From: Caulobacter sp. 602-1 | GTDB taxonomy: Bacteria > Pseudomonadota > Alphaproteobacteria > Caulobacterales > Caulobacteraceae | Reading direction: 5' to 3' | DNA length: 64,000 nt | Assembly: GCF_003931565.1 (NCBI RefSeq) | Contig: NZ_RRYI01000004.1 | Location: forward strand, 248,001-312,000 | In this document: one piece after another, positions 1 to 8,862 of the stretch | How the letters are laid out: every line of letters begins with the position of its first letter | How positions within the stretch are numbered: position 1 is the first letter of the stretch | The notes under the pieces: generated by a model | Seen by the model: only the letters and a program-made list of their open reading frames with translations | What the model was told of the DNA's origin: nothing | Databases searched by the model: none | Program-made: the position numbers and the translations under genes

Positions 1-525
1 TCAGCGGCACTGGCTTGCGTCCAATGATAAGGCGGTTATGGGGCCATCGAGGTGAATGTGGTCACGCCGCCGGCCGGCGGCTTGATCGAGATCGATGACA
101 CGCCGCCTGCCCCGAAACCAGGCTGAAGTTAGTGATATTCCCGCTGGAATTGCAAGATTGCCGGGCTAAACCGAAGGGCATCATGCGCGCCACCTTGAAA
201 GCGGCGCCAGTGAGACGGAGTGCCGCGGAATTTGCCCGCACAAGCGGTCGCATACGAAGTCTCTCGGCACGCCTAGCTCATGAATGTCGTATTCCTGGAG
301 GCAAGCTAACGGCGGCTCCTGGCGCGCAGAAGCCGATGACGATGCCCCTCTGTAACAGCGGCCCCTAGGTCGGTTTCCCTCAGCTTCTGACGATGTGAGG
401 TTCTGACCGCGCCGCCATGCCAATATGGCCGCCTTTCCACCTGGAATGAAATCCTCTCAGGCCTTCAGTTGTTTGCGTTTGAGAAGCCCCGAGAAGGCGG
501 ATTGCTTTGCGCGCAGGCCGATCAA
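1..525. other. Stretch without a credible gene
   Basis: I see no convincing gene before the PepSY protein stop at 526. The frame ending in TGA at 124-126 is open only from about position 28, after two stops, and could be the tail of a decayed gene, but nothing in it is recognisable. The other open frames are short and have no ribosome binding site. The stretch contains one copy of a 44-nt diverged repeat at 282-325. Confidence 0.5.
282..325 (+). repeat. Diverged 44-nt intergenic repeat, copy A
   Basis: This segment matches positions 20757-20800 on the same strand at about 35 of 44 bases by eye. The shared core includes TTCCTGGAGG and AACGGC. Both copies lie in stretches without a gene. If translated in one shared frame both copies give S-W-R-x-A-N-G-x-x-W-R, so they may be remnants of the same lost coding sequence rather than a DNA-level element. 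I do not recognise the family. Confidence 0.45.
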
Positions 526-1644
526 TCACCGTTGTTGGCGTCGCCGCCAACGCACGACGCCAACCAGCAGAAGCTGGCCTGGCGCTAGGCCGACGATCAA
601 GGCTAGCACCCTTCCCGGCAAGCCGCCGGCTGATCCGTCGTGCAGCGGATGGATCCAGTTGAGCACCCGGTCATGGGGATTGGCCTGGCGCGCGTCGGTG
701 ATCGCGAGCACGCGGCCGCTGTCGGGGGACACCCATACGAAGCTGTGCGGGAAGCGGGGGCTCGGGTCGCCGTTCTGCCGCATCCTCAGGCGGTAGGTCC
801 CATGATCGACGGCGGGCGTCTCGATCCAGACGAGGTCGGCGCAAGGGAGCGCCCCGTGCGCGATCGCAACGGCGCGATCCACGCTGATCCGCGCCTCTGG
901 CCTGAAGGCGACCGACTGGGCGATCTTCGGCGACGGCGACGCCGAGCCGAGGACGGGCCTCAGCATCATCAAGCAGTCCTTGGGCATGGCCAGCAGGACG
1001 CCCGTCGCCGTCAGCAGCACCAGAAGCCCCATCGAGGCCAACCCCACCAGCTTGTGGGCGTCGTACAGCCGGCGGATCGGCGAGGCGTTGCGCTTGATCC
1101 GTAGCGCCTTGCCCAGCGTGCCCGGACGCGGCCACCACGCCACGAGACCGCTCAGCAGCAAAACCAACATCGCGATCCCGGACCACCCCAGGATCCTGGC
1201 GCCGACTTCTCCCACCAGCAGCCTGTGGTGCAGGTCGTAGATCCAGGTGACGGCGTACTCGCCCCAATAGTCCTTGCGCAGCACCCGCGCTCCGTCGGCC
1301 GAGAACCACACCATCATCGGGGCGAAGGCGCGGCCCGCGCGCTCGGGCGGCGCGTAGTAGCGGGCGGGGATGTCGCCACCGCGGCCGGTGACCTCGAAAC
1401 GCCAGGGCCCCTTCTTGTCGGGATAGGTCGCCCGCGCCGTCTGGAGGACATGCTCCCAGCAAGGGGGGGCGGCTGCGCCTGACAAGCTGATCTCGGGATG
1501 CAGCGCGTCATCGAGCGCGGTGTAGACCACCAGGATCGAACCGGTTAGCCCGACCACGGCGAACAGGACGCCGAGCGACAGGCCCAGCCAGAGATGGACC
1601 TGCCGCGCGAGCGCGCGAACGGAGATCGGCGCGCGCGACGTCAC
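526..1644 (-). CDS. PepSY-associated membrane protein (PiuB-like)
   Basis: A 372-residue inner-membrane protein of the PepSY_TM family, usually found beside TonB-dependent siderophore or metal receptors and thought to act in reduction or handling of imported iron or metal. Four hydrophobic segments are visible: about residues 14-38, 145-168, 188-213 and 340-362, with a large periplasmic loop between the first two. The start is a GTG only 2 bases after the stop of the TonB receptor gene, so the two are almost surely cotranscribed. Function in this strain (iron or copper, perhaps for NirK and heme enzymes) is inference from the pairing. Confidence 0.85.
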   Translation of the reverse strand: MTSRAPISVRALARQVHLWLGLSLGVLFAVVGLTGSILVVYTALDDALHPEISLSGAAAPPCWEHVLQTARATYPDKKGPWRFEVTGRGGDIPARYYAPPERAGRAFAPMMVWFSADGARVLRKDYWGEYAVTWIYDLHHRLLVGEVGARILGWSGIAMLVLLLSGLVAWWPRPGTLGKALRIKRNASPIRRLYDAHKLVGLASMGLLVLLTATGVLLAMPKDCLMMLRPVLGSASPSPKIAQSVAFRPEARISVDRAVAIAHGALPCADLVWIETPAVDHGTYRLRMRQNGDPSPRFPHSFVWVSPDSGRVLAITDARQANPHDRVLNWIHPLHDGSAGGLPGRVLALIVGLAPGQLLLVGVVRWRRRQQR

Positions 1645-1646
1645 GT

Positions 1647-3716
1647 TCAGTACCGGACGCGGGCCGAGACATAGGCCGCGCGGCCCTCGCCTGGGCTATG
1701 CAGGGTCTGGGCGCCATCCCACCAGACGTATTCGCGGCTGGCGTCCGCCAGGTTCTTGACCTGCAGGCGCAGCTCCAGCCGAGCATTGACCTGATAGGCT
1801 GCGTCCAGGTCGACCGACACGTAGTCGCCGTAGCGTCCATGGTCGTTGCTGGTCGTCAGCTCATAGGCGCTCTGGCCCGAGGCGGAGGCCGACAGGGTCA
1901 GGCGCTGGGACGCCTTGAAGTCCACGCCGCCGGAGAACATCCGTTCCGGAACGTGGTCGATCTTCTTGCCGGCCAGGTTGGGCGTGGCGGGATCGGGCGT
2001 ACGGATGCGCGCGCGCTGCCAGGCGGCCGCGCCCCAGATCGCCAGGCGCGGCGTCAGCTTGGCGTCGACCTGCAGGTCCACGCCCTCGCGCTTGGTGGCG
2101 CCGAGGTTGTCGAAGTCGCCGCCGGGATCATTCAGCTTGCGCTTGAGCTCGCCGGTCGCCGTCTGGCCCCAGACCGACAGGCGGGTGGTGAAGGCGTCGG
2201 TCGGCGCGTAGCGGGCGCCAGCCTCCCAGCCCTCGTTGATCGAGGGATCGAGGTCCGTGGTGCGTGGCGGGATCAGATAGGCGCCGGAGCCGACACCGAT
2301 CTGGAAGCTCTTGCCCCAGTTGCCGTAGACGGTGACGCCTTCGGCCGGGCGCAGGGCCAGGCTGAACTTCGGCTGCTGGATGGCGCCGTAGTCGTTCACC
2401 GGCGAGGCCTTGCCGGTCAGGCGGTTGAGGAACTGGCCGTCGACCCAGTCGATCCGCCAGGCCGGCGTCAGGGTCAGCCAGGAGGTCGGCTCGATGACGC
2501 TCTGAACATAGACGCCGCCCACCGTCAGGTTGAATTTCTGGTCGCGGGTCTGGGACGTCACGACGCGCTCGATGGTGTTGTAGCGCAGCGAGATGTTGTC
2601 CTGCCGCTGCACGTCGCCGCCGACCTCGAAGACCAGGCGCGACAGGGCCGCGACCTGGGGCTCGTAGCGCAGCGCGGTCATCGCGCCCCAGTGCTCTTCG
2701 TCGGCGTAGCGGCGCTGCTGGCTGGCGCCTGCGGAGTACTTCACATAGCGGTCGTCGCGCAGCGTGTTCAGGTACAGCGAGTTCGACCATGAAAGGGCGC
2801 TCGTCGGCGTCCAGTCGAGGTGCAGGCTGTACTGGCCCATCTTCCGCGTATCGCCGTCGGTGCGGTTGTAGTCGTTGGTCGAGCGCGGCGCGGCGACCGC
2901 CTGGGTCTCGGTCAGGTAACCCGGCTCGTCGGCGTTGCCCTTGTAGTAGCGGGCGATGACGCCCGCGCGCAGGGCGTCGTTGGGCTGATAGAACCACTTA
3001 CCCGCCAGGCTCACTCGGTCCAGGGCGGCATGGTCGCGATAGCCGTCCGACTGGCGATAGGCCACCAGGTAGTTCTGGCTGATGTCGCCGCGCTCGTAGC
3101 CAGCCGAAACCTGGCCGTCATAGGTGGCGTAGGCGCCGGCCAGGACCTTGGCGTCCAGGTAGGTTCCGCCGACGCGGGTCAGGATATTGGTCGAGCCGGC
3201 GATGGCGTGCAGGCCGTAACGCGGATCGCTGGTGCCGCGCACCACCTCGACTCCGGCGATGTCCAGCGGGAACACCATGTCGAGATAGGGCATGTTGCCG
3301 TCGTTGCCGTTCGACGGAACGCCGTCGATCAGCAGCTTGACCGCATTGATCTCGCCCTCGCCGTTGAAGCCCCGGAACGAGAACTTGCCGCTGGTTGTCC
3401 CCTGGTTGAAGTCGGTGACGAGGACGCCAGGCATCTTGCCGATCAGCTCCCAGGCGTAGTCGACATTGGCGGCCTGGGCGACGTCGCCGCCAAGGCGGTC
3501 GACCGAGGTGAGCAGCGACTTGGCCGAGCCGGCCGCGCCGGCGGCGGTGATCAGCACCTCGCCGACCGTGAAGGACACGCCGTCGCGTGCGCTGGAGGCG
3601 TCCTCGACGGCGGCGGAGGGGGCGGCGGGCGGTGGCGCGGAGGCCGTGGTTTCGGCCAGTGCGGGGGCGGCCAACAGCAGGGCGGCGGTGCTCAGGAGCG
3701 TAAGGCGGAAGGACAT
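1647..3716 (-). CDS. TonB-dependent outer-membrane receptor
   Basis: A 689-residue TonB-dependent receptor. A signal peptide is visible at residues 1-21 (cleavage after A-P-A-L-A), then a plug domain with V-L-I-T-A-A as likely TonB-box region, the L-I-D-G-V-P segment and V-E-V-V-R-G-T, then a beta-barrel ending in the aromatic terminus V-R-Y. It has no STN signalling domain. It is followed at 2 bases by a PepSY membrane protein, a typical siderophore or metal uptake pair. A TTG-N8-CAA Crp/Fnr-like site lies 59 bp before the start, which suggests it belongs to the respiratory regulon next door. Substrate cannot be read from the sequence. Confidence 0.93.
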   Translation of the reverse strand: MSFRLTLLSTAALLLAAPALAETTASAPPPAAPSAAVEDASSARDGVSFTVGEVLITAAGAAGSAKSLLTSVDRLGGDVAQAANVDYAWELIGKMPGVLVTDFNQGTTSGKFSFRGFNGEGEINAVKLLIDGVPSNGNDGNMPYLDMVFPLDIAGVEVVRGTSDPRYGLHAIAGSTNILTRVGGTYLDAKVLAGAYATYDGQVSAGYERGDISQNYLVAYRQSDGYRDHAALDRVSLAGKWFYQPNDALRAGVIARYYKGNADEPGYLTETQAVAAPRSTNDYNRTDGDTRKMGQYSLHLDWTPTSALSWSNSLYLNTLRDDRYVKYSAGASQQRRYADEEHWGAMTALRYEPQVAALSRLVFEVGGDVQRQDNISLRYNTIERVVTSQTRDQKFNLTVGGVYVQSVIEPTSWLTLTPAWRIDWVDGQFLNRLTGKASPVNDYGAIQQPKFSLALRPAEGVTVYGNWGKSFQIGVGSGAYLIPPRTTDLDPSINEGWEAGARYAPTDAFTTRLSVWGQTATGELKRKLNDPGGDFDNLGATKREGVDLQVDAKLTPRLAIWGAAAWQRARIRTPDPATPNLAGKKIDHVPERMFSGGVDFKASQRLTLSASASGQSAYELTTSNDHGRYGDYVSVDLDAAYQVNARLELRLQVKNLADASREYVWWDGAQTLHSPGEGRAAYVSARVRY

Positions 3717-3775
3717 GGAAGCGAGCCTTGTCGTATTGATCTGGGCCTAGTCTGGACAGGCGCGGGCGCTCGTCT

Positions 3776-3789
3776 TTGCCCGTGGACAA
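3776..3789 (-). promoter_or_regulatory. Crp/Fnr (NnrR/Dnr-like) box before the TonB receptor
   Basis: TTGCC-CGTG-GACAA on the plus strand, a TTG-N8-CAA site with one arm mismatch, centred about 66 bp before the TonB receptor start codon. The spacing to the start is similar to that of the nirK, nrdJ and nor boxes. Regulation of the receptor gene by this site is inference. Confidence 0.4.
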
Positions 3790-3831
3790 GTCGACGGCGC
3801 ACGCGCGCGGATGGCCTCGGAAGAGGCCTGG

Positions 3832-4254
3832 TCAGATCAGGACGACAGGCGGACCCGTGGGGGGCGGAGGCGGCGCGGCGAAGCCGCGCCCGGGTGCGAT
3901 CGCCGGGGACGCCGGGGTAGGGAGGACCACATAGCGAACCGCGCCGGCGCCCGTGGTGACGACGAGGCTGGGCGGCGGAGCCCCGGCGGCGTGGGCGGCG
4001 AAGGGGCAGGGGGCGTCATGAACGGATTTGCCGTCATGATTCTCGCCCTGCCGCTGGCCCAGCGCCTCGCCCGGCCGGACGACCTTGGCGCCCTCGCCGG
4101 TGCAGAGCACCAAGGCGAAGGGCAGGCCGTTGTGCGGCTGGACCTCCGGCATGAAGCCGGCGGGGACCAGGATCTTCAGCGTGACCGCCAGCATCGCAAG
4201 CGCCAGAAGGGCGTCGCGCTTCAGCTGTTTGGCGATGGGGCTCCGGAAGGTCAC
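3832..4254 (-). CDS. DUF2946-type small secreted or membrane protein
   Basis: A 140-residue protein with one hydrophobic segment near residues 12-32 followed by the G-F-M-P and L-C-T-G motifs and a central A-P-C-P-F-A stretch with Cys and His residues. This is the pattern of DUF2946 proteins, which often sit beside copper or TonB-receptor genes. The C-terminal 40 residues are rich in proline and alanine. It lies between nnrS and the TonB receptor on the same strand, so it may belong to one transcript with them. A metal-related role is a guess from context only. Confidence 0.7.
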   Translation of the reverse strand: MTFRSPIAKQLKRDALLALAMLAVTLKILVPAGFMPEVQPHNGLPFALVLCTGEGAKVVRPGEALGQRQGENHDGKSVHDAPCPFAAHAAGAPPPSLVVTTGAGAVRYVVLPTPASPAIAPGRGFAAPPPPPTGPPVVLI

Positions 4255-4319
4255 GGCGGCGCTTTAGGACAAATGCGTCGCTGTGTCTTCCAAAGGGACG
4301 GTCCTTAAGGGCTCGGCGC

Positions 4320-5492
4320 TCAGGCGCGGGCAGGGCGCGGCCCGATCAGCATCGGACCGTAGGCGAGCGCGAAGCCGCCGTAGGCCAAGGTCCAGCACGA
4401 GGCGGCCAGCACCAGAAGGCCGGCCTGATAGTCTGGGATGAAGGCGGCGACGACGCGCAGCAAGGCCGCCAGGTTGATCGCGGCGAAGATCGCCACCGTG
4501 GCCCGGTCGGCGGTCAACGGACGGCCGGTGTGGCCTCGGCTGGCCCTGCACATGACCGCCAGGCAGGTGACGCCGATCGCGCCGGCCGACAGGGCGTGGA
4601 TGCCGGCCGGGCGCGGGACCAGGGGCGTCAGGACACTCGCGCCCAACAGCAGCAGAGCAAGGCCCAGCCACACATAGCCGAGGTGGAGGATCGACAGCAG
4701 GGGCTCGGTGGTCGTCCTGTTTCCGCGCCAGCGGGTGAGGCGCGCCAGGTTCACGCCCCCGGCCGCGACCAGCAGCCCGCCCGCCAACGCTTGTCCGGGC
4801 GCGAACGCCCAGCTCGCTGCCGCGACGGCGGCGCTGATCACGGCGACCTTGTCGAAGGTTCCGAACGGCGGGGGCAGCTTGGTCTCGCCGCGCTGACGAA
4901 GCCAGTTCTGGGTGAAGCTGGGCGTGATGCGGCCGCCGATGAGGGCCAGCATGACGGCCGCCACGGCCAGGGCGACACGCGTTCCCAAGCCTTGCAGGCC
5001 CAGGGCGGCGTCCAGGTGGAAGGCGATGTTGGCGGCGGCCATCAGGGCGGTGAGCAAGCAGATCGGCAGGTTGCGCCAGTTCTTGCCCGACAGCACCTCG
5101 CGCCAGACGACCGCCGCGAAGACGACTAGAAAGGCCGCATCGATCCAGGCGGCGGCCGGCCCGATGAACACCTGGAAGAGCATGGCCAGTCGACCGGCTA
5201 GCCAGAGCGACCAGAGCGCCGCCAGTTTCGCGCCGATCACCGGCATGCGGCCTGTCCAGTTGGGAATGGCGGTTGTCAGGAAACCCGCCAGGATCGCGCC
5301 GAGCATGCCGAACAGCATCTCGTGGACGTGCCAGTCGAGGTGTCCGCCGACCGTCTGGCCGCCAAACAGCGACCAGATCCACAGTGGGATCGACAGGGCC
5401 GACCAGATCGCGCCGGACAGGAAGAACGGCCGAAAGCCGTAGCTGAACAGGGCGGGGCCGGCATAGGCGCGGCGTTGTTGGGCGGTGCTCAT
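4320..5492 (-). CDS. nnrS: NnrS family heme-copper membrane protein
   Basis: A 390-residue polytopic membrane protein of the NnrS family, which protects denitrifying bacteria from nitric oxide stress. The family start S-Y-G-F-R-P-F-F and the W-H-V-H-E-M-L-F-G segment with conserved histidines are present, with about 12 hydrophobic stretches through the chain. I place the start at the ATG at 5492. A GTG at 5546 would add 18 residues but would overlap the upstream gene and cover a Crp/Fnr-type box at 5527-5540. It follows the receiver-like gene by 13 bases and is probably cotranscribed with it and the alternative oxidase. Confidence 0.93.
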   Translation of the reverse strand: MSTAQQRRAYAGPALFSYGFRPFFLSGAIWSALSIPLWIWSLFGGQTVGGHLDWHVHEMLFGMLGAILAGFLTTAIPNWTGRMPVIGAKLAALWSLWLAGRLAMLFQVFIGPAAAWIDAAFLVVFAAVVWREVLSGKNWRNLPICLLTALMAAANIAFHLDAALGLQGLGTRVALAVAAVMLALIGGRITPSFTQNWLRQRGETKLPPPFGTFDKVAVISAAVAAASWAFAPGQALAGGLLVAAGGVNLARLTRWRGNRTTTEPLLSILHLGYVWLGLALLLLGASVLTPLVPRPAGIHALSAGAIGVTCLAVMCRASRGHTGRPLTADRATVAIFAAINLAALLRVVAAFIPDYQAGLLVLAASCWTLAYGGFALAYGPMLIGPRPARA

Positions 5493-5505
5493 GGCGAAAC
5501 TCTGG

Positions 5506-5919
5506 TTAGCGGTCGAGGCCGGGTCGTTGTGCGTCGACAACTCCACGCAGAGCCGCCTCGAGCGCCTGCGGCAGGGCGTCGCCCATCAGCGGCTTTTCGA
5601 TCAGCGACACGCCGTCTCGGCGGGCCGCGCGGCGCAGATCGGCGGCGGGATGGGTCGCGGTCATCAGGATCGCAATGGCCTCACCGGCGTATCGGGCGGC
5701 CTTGGCCATGGGCGGTCCGGCGATCGCCGGCGGGGCATGGCCGATGATCACGGCGTCCACCCCGCCGGCCTGCAGCCGGTTGACGAAGCTATCGGCGTCG
5801 CCGAACGGCTCGACGCCGTAACCCTCCAGGCCCAGCGAGAAGCAAAGCGCCTGGCGAACCGCCGCGTCCTGGTCGAGCACAAGGACGCGGGGCGCGCGGA
5901 CGGGAGGGGCTTTGGACAC
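5506..5919 (-). CDS. Stand-alone receiver-like protein lacking the phosphoacceptor Asp
   Basis: A 137-residue single-domain receiver. It starts at a GTG at 5919 with an AAGGA ribosome binding site 8 bases upstream. The acidic pair is present (L-D-Q-D, about residues 16-18), as are the conserved Thr in I-L-M-T-A and the Lys in I-E-K-P-L. The residue that should be the phosphorylated Asp is Gly (about residue 60, in V-I-I-G-H-A-P-P). It therefore cannot be phosphorylated in the usual way. It lies between an alternative oxidase and NnrS and close to FixLJ. By analogy with FixT, a receiver-like inhibitor of FixL in other alphaproteobacteria, it could modulate FixL, but it is not clearly FixT and has only one Cys. 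Confidence 0.75.
   Translation of the reverse strand: MSKAPPVRAPRVLVLDQDAAVRQALCFSLGLEGYGVEPFGDADSFVNRLQAGGVDAVIIGHAPPAIAGPPMAKAARYAGEAIAILMTATHPAADLRRAARRDGVSLIEKPLMGDALPQALEAALRGVVDAQRPGLDR
5527..5540 (-). promoter_or_regulatory. Crp/Fnr-like box before nnrS
   Basis: TTGTG-CGTC-GACAA on the plus strand, a TTG-N8-CAA site with one arm mismatch, about 35 bp before the preferred nnrS ATG and overlapping the 3' end of the receiver-like gene. It may be a secondary promoter site or a chance match within coding sequence. Confidence 0.3.
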
Positions 5920-5945
5920 GATCGTCGTCCTTGTGGGCCGCGGGT

Positions 5946-6635
5946 TTAGGCGGCGGCCTTCCAGTTCGGTTCCAGCACGACGTGCGGCGGGCAGGGGGCG
6001 ATCTCGCCCGACGGCAGGCCGCACAATTCGTTGGCGAAGCCGTGGTTCACGTCGCGGTGGTGGGCTTCGTCGGCGCGGACCACCTCGACCACGTCGCGCA
6101 GCGTGGCGCCGGCCGGCAGCTTCCAGTAGTCGAGGGCGATCTGGGGCGCGGCGACGTTGGCGCTGCGGCCCTCGTCGATCTCGGCGAGGTAATGGGTGTA
6201 GCTGATCACCGCCTCTTCCTCGAAATAGCCGACGACGCGGTGGGCGGTCTTCGAGGAGACCAGGTAGAGGCCGAAGAAGAAGAGATAGAAGACCCACTGG
6301 GCGGCGACGACCACGAAGCGTTCGAACAGGGTCGGCTTGGCCACCTCGATGAAGGTCATCAGGTGCATCCGTTCGTTCTCGGCCTCGTCCATCAGGGTCT
6401 TTATCCAGCCCTTGTCGCCTTCCATCCGGCGCAGGCACCTCAGATGGTTCAGCGTAGCGCCGACCATCCCTGGGACGGCGGCGACGGTCTCGAGAACCAC
6501 GGCACGGTGGCCGTAGCGCTTGGCGAAGAAGGTGTCGGCGCAGAAGCGCAGGGCCTTCACGAAGCCGAAGGCGACGACGTCCGAAGCGCCCTTCGGCTGG
6601 TGGTGGACGTCGAGATCGATATGCGGAGCGGTCAT
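5946..6635 (-). CDS. aox: Alternative oxidase (ubiquinol oxidase, di-iron)
   Basis: A 229-residue di-iron ubiquinol oxidase of the mitochondrial AOX type, which moves electrons from ubiquinol to oxygen without pumping protons and is insensitive to cyanide and nitric oxide. All four iron-ligand motifs are visible: [21 protein letters not shown], and A-D-E-A-H-H-R. Two hydrophobic stretches lie around residues 50-65 and 105-127. It is divergent from fixL and leads a run with the receiver-like gene and nnrS. In an NO-producing cell it would keep quinol oxidation going when heme oxidases are poisoned; that role is inference from position, though NO-inducible aox is known in other bacteria. Confidence 0.95.
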   Translation of the reverse strand: MTAPHIDLDVHHQPKGASDVVAFGFVKALRFCADTFFAKRYGHRAVVLETVAAVPGMVGATLNHLRCLRRMEGDKGWIKTLMDEAENERMHLMTFIEVAKPTLFERFVVVAAQWVFYLFFFGLYLVSSKTAHRVVGYFEEEAVISYTHYLAEIDEGRSANVAAPQIALDYWKLPAGATLRDVVEVVRADEAHHRDVNHGFANELCGLPSGEIAPCPPHVVLEPNWKAAA

Positions 6636-6779
6636 GGCTTTTCGCCTTCATCCTGTGGCGACCCCCTGGCCGCCGATGAGACGCTTGATACCGCCGCCTG
6701 CCTGACCCAGACATTCTGGTCTGATCCTAAGGAGAATCCCTGAGTGGCCGGAGGCGACGGAGGGGACTAGCGCGGAGCG

Positions 6780-8270
6780 ATGACCATCGACGAGTTCCTC
6801 ACGGCCCGGCCGAACCCCAGGCGGGAATGGGGCATGGCCGTGGGCATCGCGGTCGGGCTGGTGGCCATCGGCACGGCCACCCGCCTTTTGTTTGAGCCGT
6901 TGCTTGGCGATCGCGGTCTCTATCTCTTCTTTTTCCCCGCCGTCGTCGCCGCCGCCGCGTTTCGCGGCCTGTACGGGGGGCTCGTCGCTTGCGCGCTGGG
7001 TCTTGTTAGCCTGCTGGCGCTGAGCGCGCGCGGCGATGGCCTGGACCTCGGCGACTGGGCCGGCGCGGCGCTCTACGTCGCCGTTTGCGGCGCGATTAGC
7101 TTCGGCGGCGAGCGCTTCCGGATCGCGCGTCAACGCACCGAGGCGGTGACCGAGGACCTCCTGGTCCGCGAGGCGCATCTGGCGTCGATCCTTGACACGG
7201 TGCCGGACGCGATGGTGCTGATCGACGACGCCGGACGCGTGGTTTCGTTCAGTTCGACCGCCGAACGGCTGTTCGGCTGGACGGCGGCGGAGATTACCGG
7301 TCAGAACGTCAGCCGCCTGATGCCCGAGCCCTACCGTTCGGCGCACGACGGCTATCTGAGCCGCTACTATGAGACCGGGGAACGCCGCATCATCGGCCTG
7401 GGCCGTGTGGTGATCGGCGAGCGCAAGGACGGCTCGACCTTTCCGATGGAGCTTTCGGTCGGCGAAATCCGCGCGCGTCATGGTCGGTTCTTCACCGGCT
7501 TCGTTCGCGACCTGACGGAAGCTCAGCGCAGCCAGGCGCGGCTGCAGGAATTGCAGAACGAGCTGGTGCACATCGCGCGCCTGACCTCGATGGGCGAGAT
7601 GGCCTCGGCCCTCGCCCACGAGATCAACCAGCCCCTCTCGGCCCTGACCAACTACCTGAAGGGCGGGCGGCGGTTGCTGGAAGCCGCTGAGATCGACCGC
7701 GATCTGCTGGGCGCGGCCCTGGAGCGGGCGGGCGAACAGGCGTTGCGCGCGGGCGCGATCATCCGCCGGCTCCGTGACTTCGTCGCGCGCGGCGAGACCG
7801 AAAAGCAGGTCGAGGACCTCAGCCGCATGGTCGAGGAAGCGGTGGCCCTGGCCCTGATCGGCGTGCGCGAGGTGGGCGTCGATGTGCGTCTCGACCATGG
7901 CGCGGGCGGTGAACGGGTGCTGGCCGACCGCGTTCAGGTCCAACAGGTCATCGTCAACCTCGTCCGCAACGCCGTCGACGCCATGGAAGCCAGTCCGCGC
8001 CGCGACTTGACCATCAGCGTCGGGCGCCTGGACGATCAGGCGCTGATGACCGTCGCCGACACCGGTCCCGGCATCGCGCCCGAGATCGCCGATAATCTCT
8101 TCGCGCCGTTCATGACGACCAAGCGGGACGGCATGGGCGTGGGCCTGTCGATCTCGCGCACCATCATCGAGGCCCATGGCGGCCGACTTTGGGTCGAGCC
8201 GACGCCGGGCGGCGGCGCGACGTTCAAGTTCACCCTGAAGCTCGTCGAAGGAGATATGGACCTTGAGTGA
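6780..8270 (+). CDS. fixL: Heme-PAS oxygen sensor histidine kinase FixL
   Basis: A 496-residue membrane histidine kinase. Residues about 20-115 hold four hydrophobic segments of the DUF4118 type. A PAS domain at about 130-250 carries the FixL heme-pocket signature H-D-G-Y-L-S-R-Y with His189 matching the proximal heme ligand and Arg209 (I-I-G-L-G-R) matching the distal oxygen-sensing Arg of Bradyrhizobium FixL. The phosphoacceptor H-box ([10 protein letters not shown], His280) and a C-terminal ATPase with N and G boxes follow. Low oxygen should relieve heme inhibition and drive phosphorylation of FixJ, whose gene overlaps by 8 bases. It is divergent from aox. Confidence 0.95.
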   Translation: MTIDEFLTARPNPRREWGMAVGIAVGLVAIGTATRLLFEPLLGDRGLYLFFFPAVVAAAAFRGLYGGLVACALGLVSLLALSARGDGLDLGDWAGAALYVAVCGAISFGGERFRIARQRTEAVTEDLLVREAHLASILDTVPDAMVLIDDAGRVVSFSSTAERLFGWTAAEITGQNVSRLMPEPYRSAHDGYLSRYYETGERRIIGLGRVVIGERKDGSTFPMELSVGEIRARHGRFFTGFVRDLTEAQRSQARLQELQNELVHIARLTSMGEMASALAHEINQPLSALTNYLKGGRRLLEAAEIDRDLLGAALERAGEQALRAGAIIRRLRDFVARGETEKQVEDLSRMVEEAVALALIGVREVGVDVRLDHGAGGERVLADRVQVQQVIVNLVRNAVDAMEASPRRDLTISVGRLDDQALMTVADTGPGIAPEIADNLFAPFMTTKRDGMGVGLSISRTIIEAHGGRLWVEPTPGGGATFKFTLKLVEGDMDLE

Positions 8271-8862
8271 GGCTGTCGTTCACATCATCGACGACGACGC
8301 GGCCATGCGGGACTCCCTGGCCTTCCTGCTGCAGGTGAATCGGATCCCCTATCGCATCTTCGAGTCGGCGGTCGCCTTCCTGGAGGACCTGCCCGAGGAC
8401 GGCGGATGCGTCCTGTCGGACGTGCGCATGCCCCAGATGAACGGCATCGAGATGGTCCGGAAGCTCAAGGAGCTGGACTATCGCGCCCCCATCATCGTCA
8501 TGACCGGCCACGCAGACGTGCCGCTGGCCATCGAGGCGATGAAGGCGGGCGTGTTCGACTTCATCGAAAAGCCGTTCGACGAGGACCTGCTGCTCCAGGC
8601 GCTGCGCGCCGCGCTCGAGAGGGGCAAGGCCCAGAGCGAGCAGGACGAGGCGCTGGCGAAGACCCGCCGCAGCATCGCCGCCTTGTCGCCCCGCGAGAGC
8701 GAGGTCCTCGACGGGCTGGTCGATGGCAAGGCCAACAAGGTGATCGCCTTCGACCTGGGGATCAGTCCGCGCACCGTCGAAATCTACCGCGCCAACCTGA
8801 TGACCAAGATGCAAGCTCGCAGCCTGTCCGAACTGGTGCGCATGGCGCTCTCCGTGCGCTAA
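8263..8862 (+). CDS. fixJ: Response regulator FixJ
   Basis: A 199-residue response regulator with receiver (residues 1-120, phosphoacceptor Asp53 in L-S-D-V-R-M-P) and a LuxR-type helix-turn-helix (about 135-195, [12 protein letters not shown] and S-P-R-T-V-E-I-Y-R). The start is a TTG at 8263 inside the fixL end, with AAGGAG 9 bases upstream; the ATG at 8255 is in the fixL frame. Overlap implies translational coupling. The likely target is a fixK gene, and a FixK-like gene lies at 15986. The stop overlaps the convergent ric stop by 4 bases. Confidence 0.95.
   Translation: MSEAVVHIIDDDAAMRDSLAFLLQVNRIPYRIFESAVAFLEDLPEDGGCVLSDVRMPQMNGIEMVRKLKELDYRAPIIVMTGHADVPLAIEAMKAGVFDFIEKPFDEDLLLQALRAALERGKAQSEQDEALAKTRRSIAALSPRESEVLDGLVDGKANKVIAFDLGISPRTVEIYRANLMTKMQARSLSELVRMALSVR

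Noticed and set aside
28..126. Possible C-terminal end of a gene at the left edge
   Set aside because: The frame has two stops at 25-30 and is too short to identify; not enough to call a gene or pseudogene.
6648..8177. Minus-strand open frame of 509 codons opposite fixL
   Set aside because: fixL is certain from heme-PAS and kinase motifs; this frame is antisense and low complexity.
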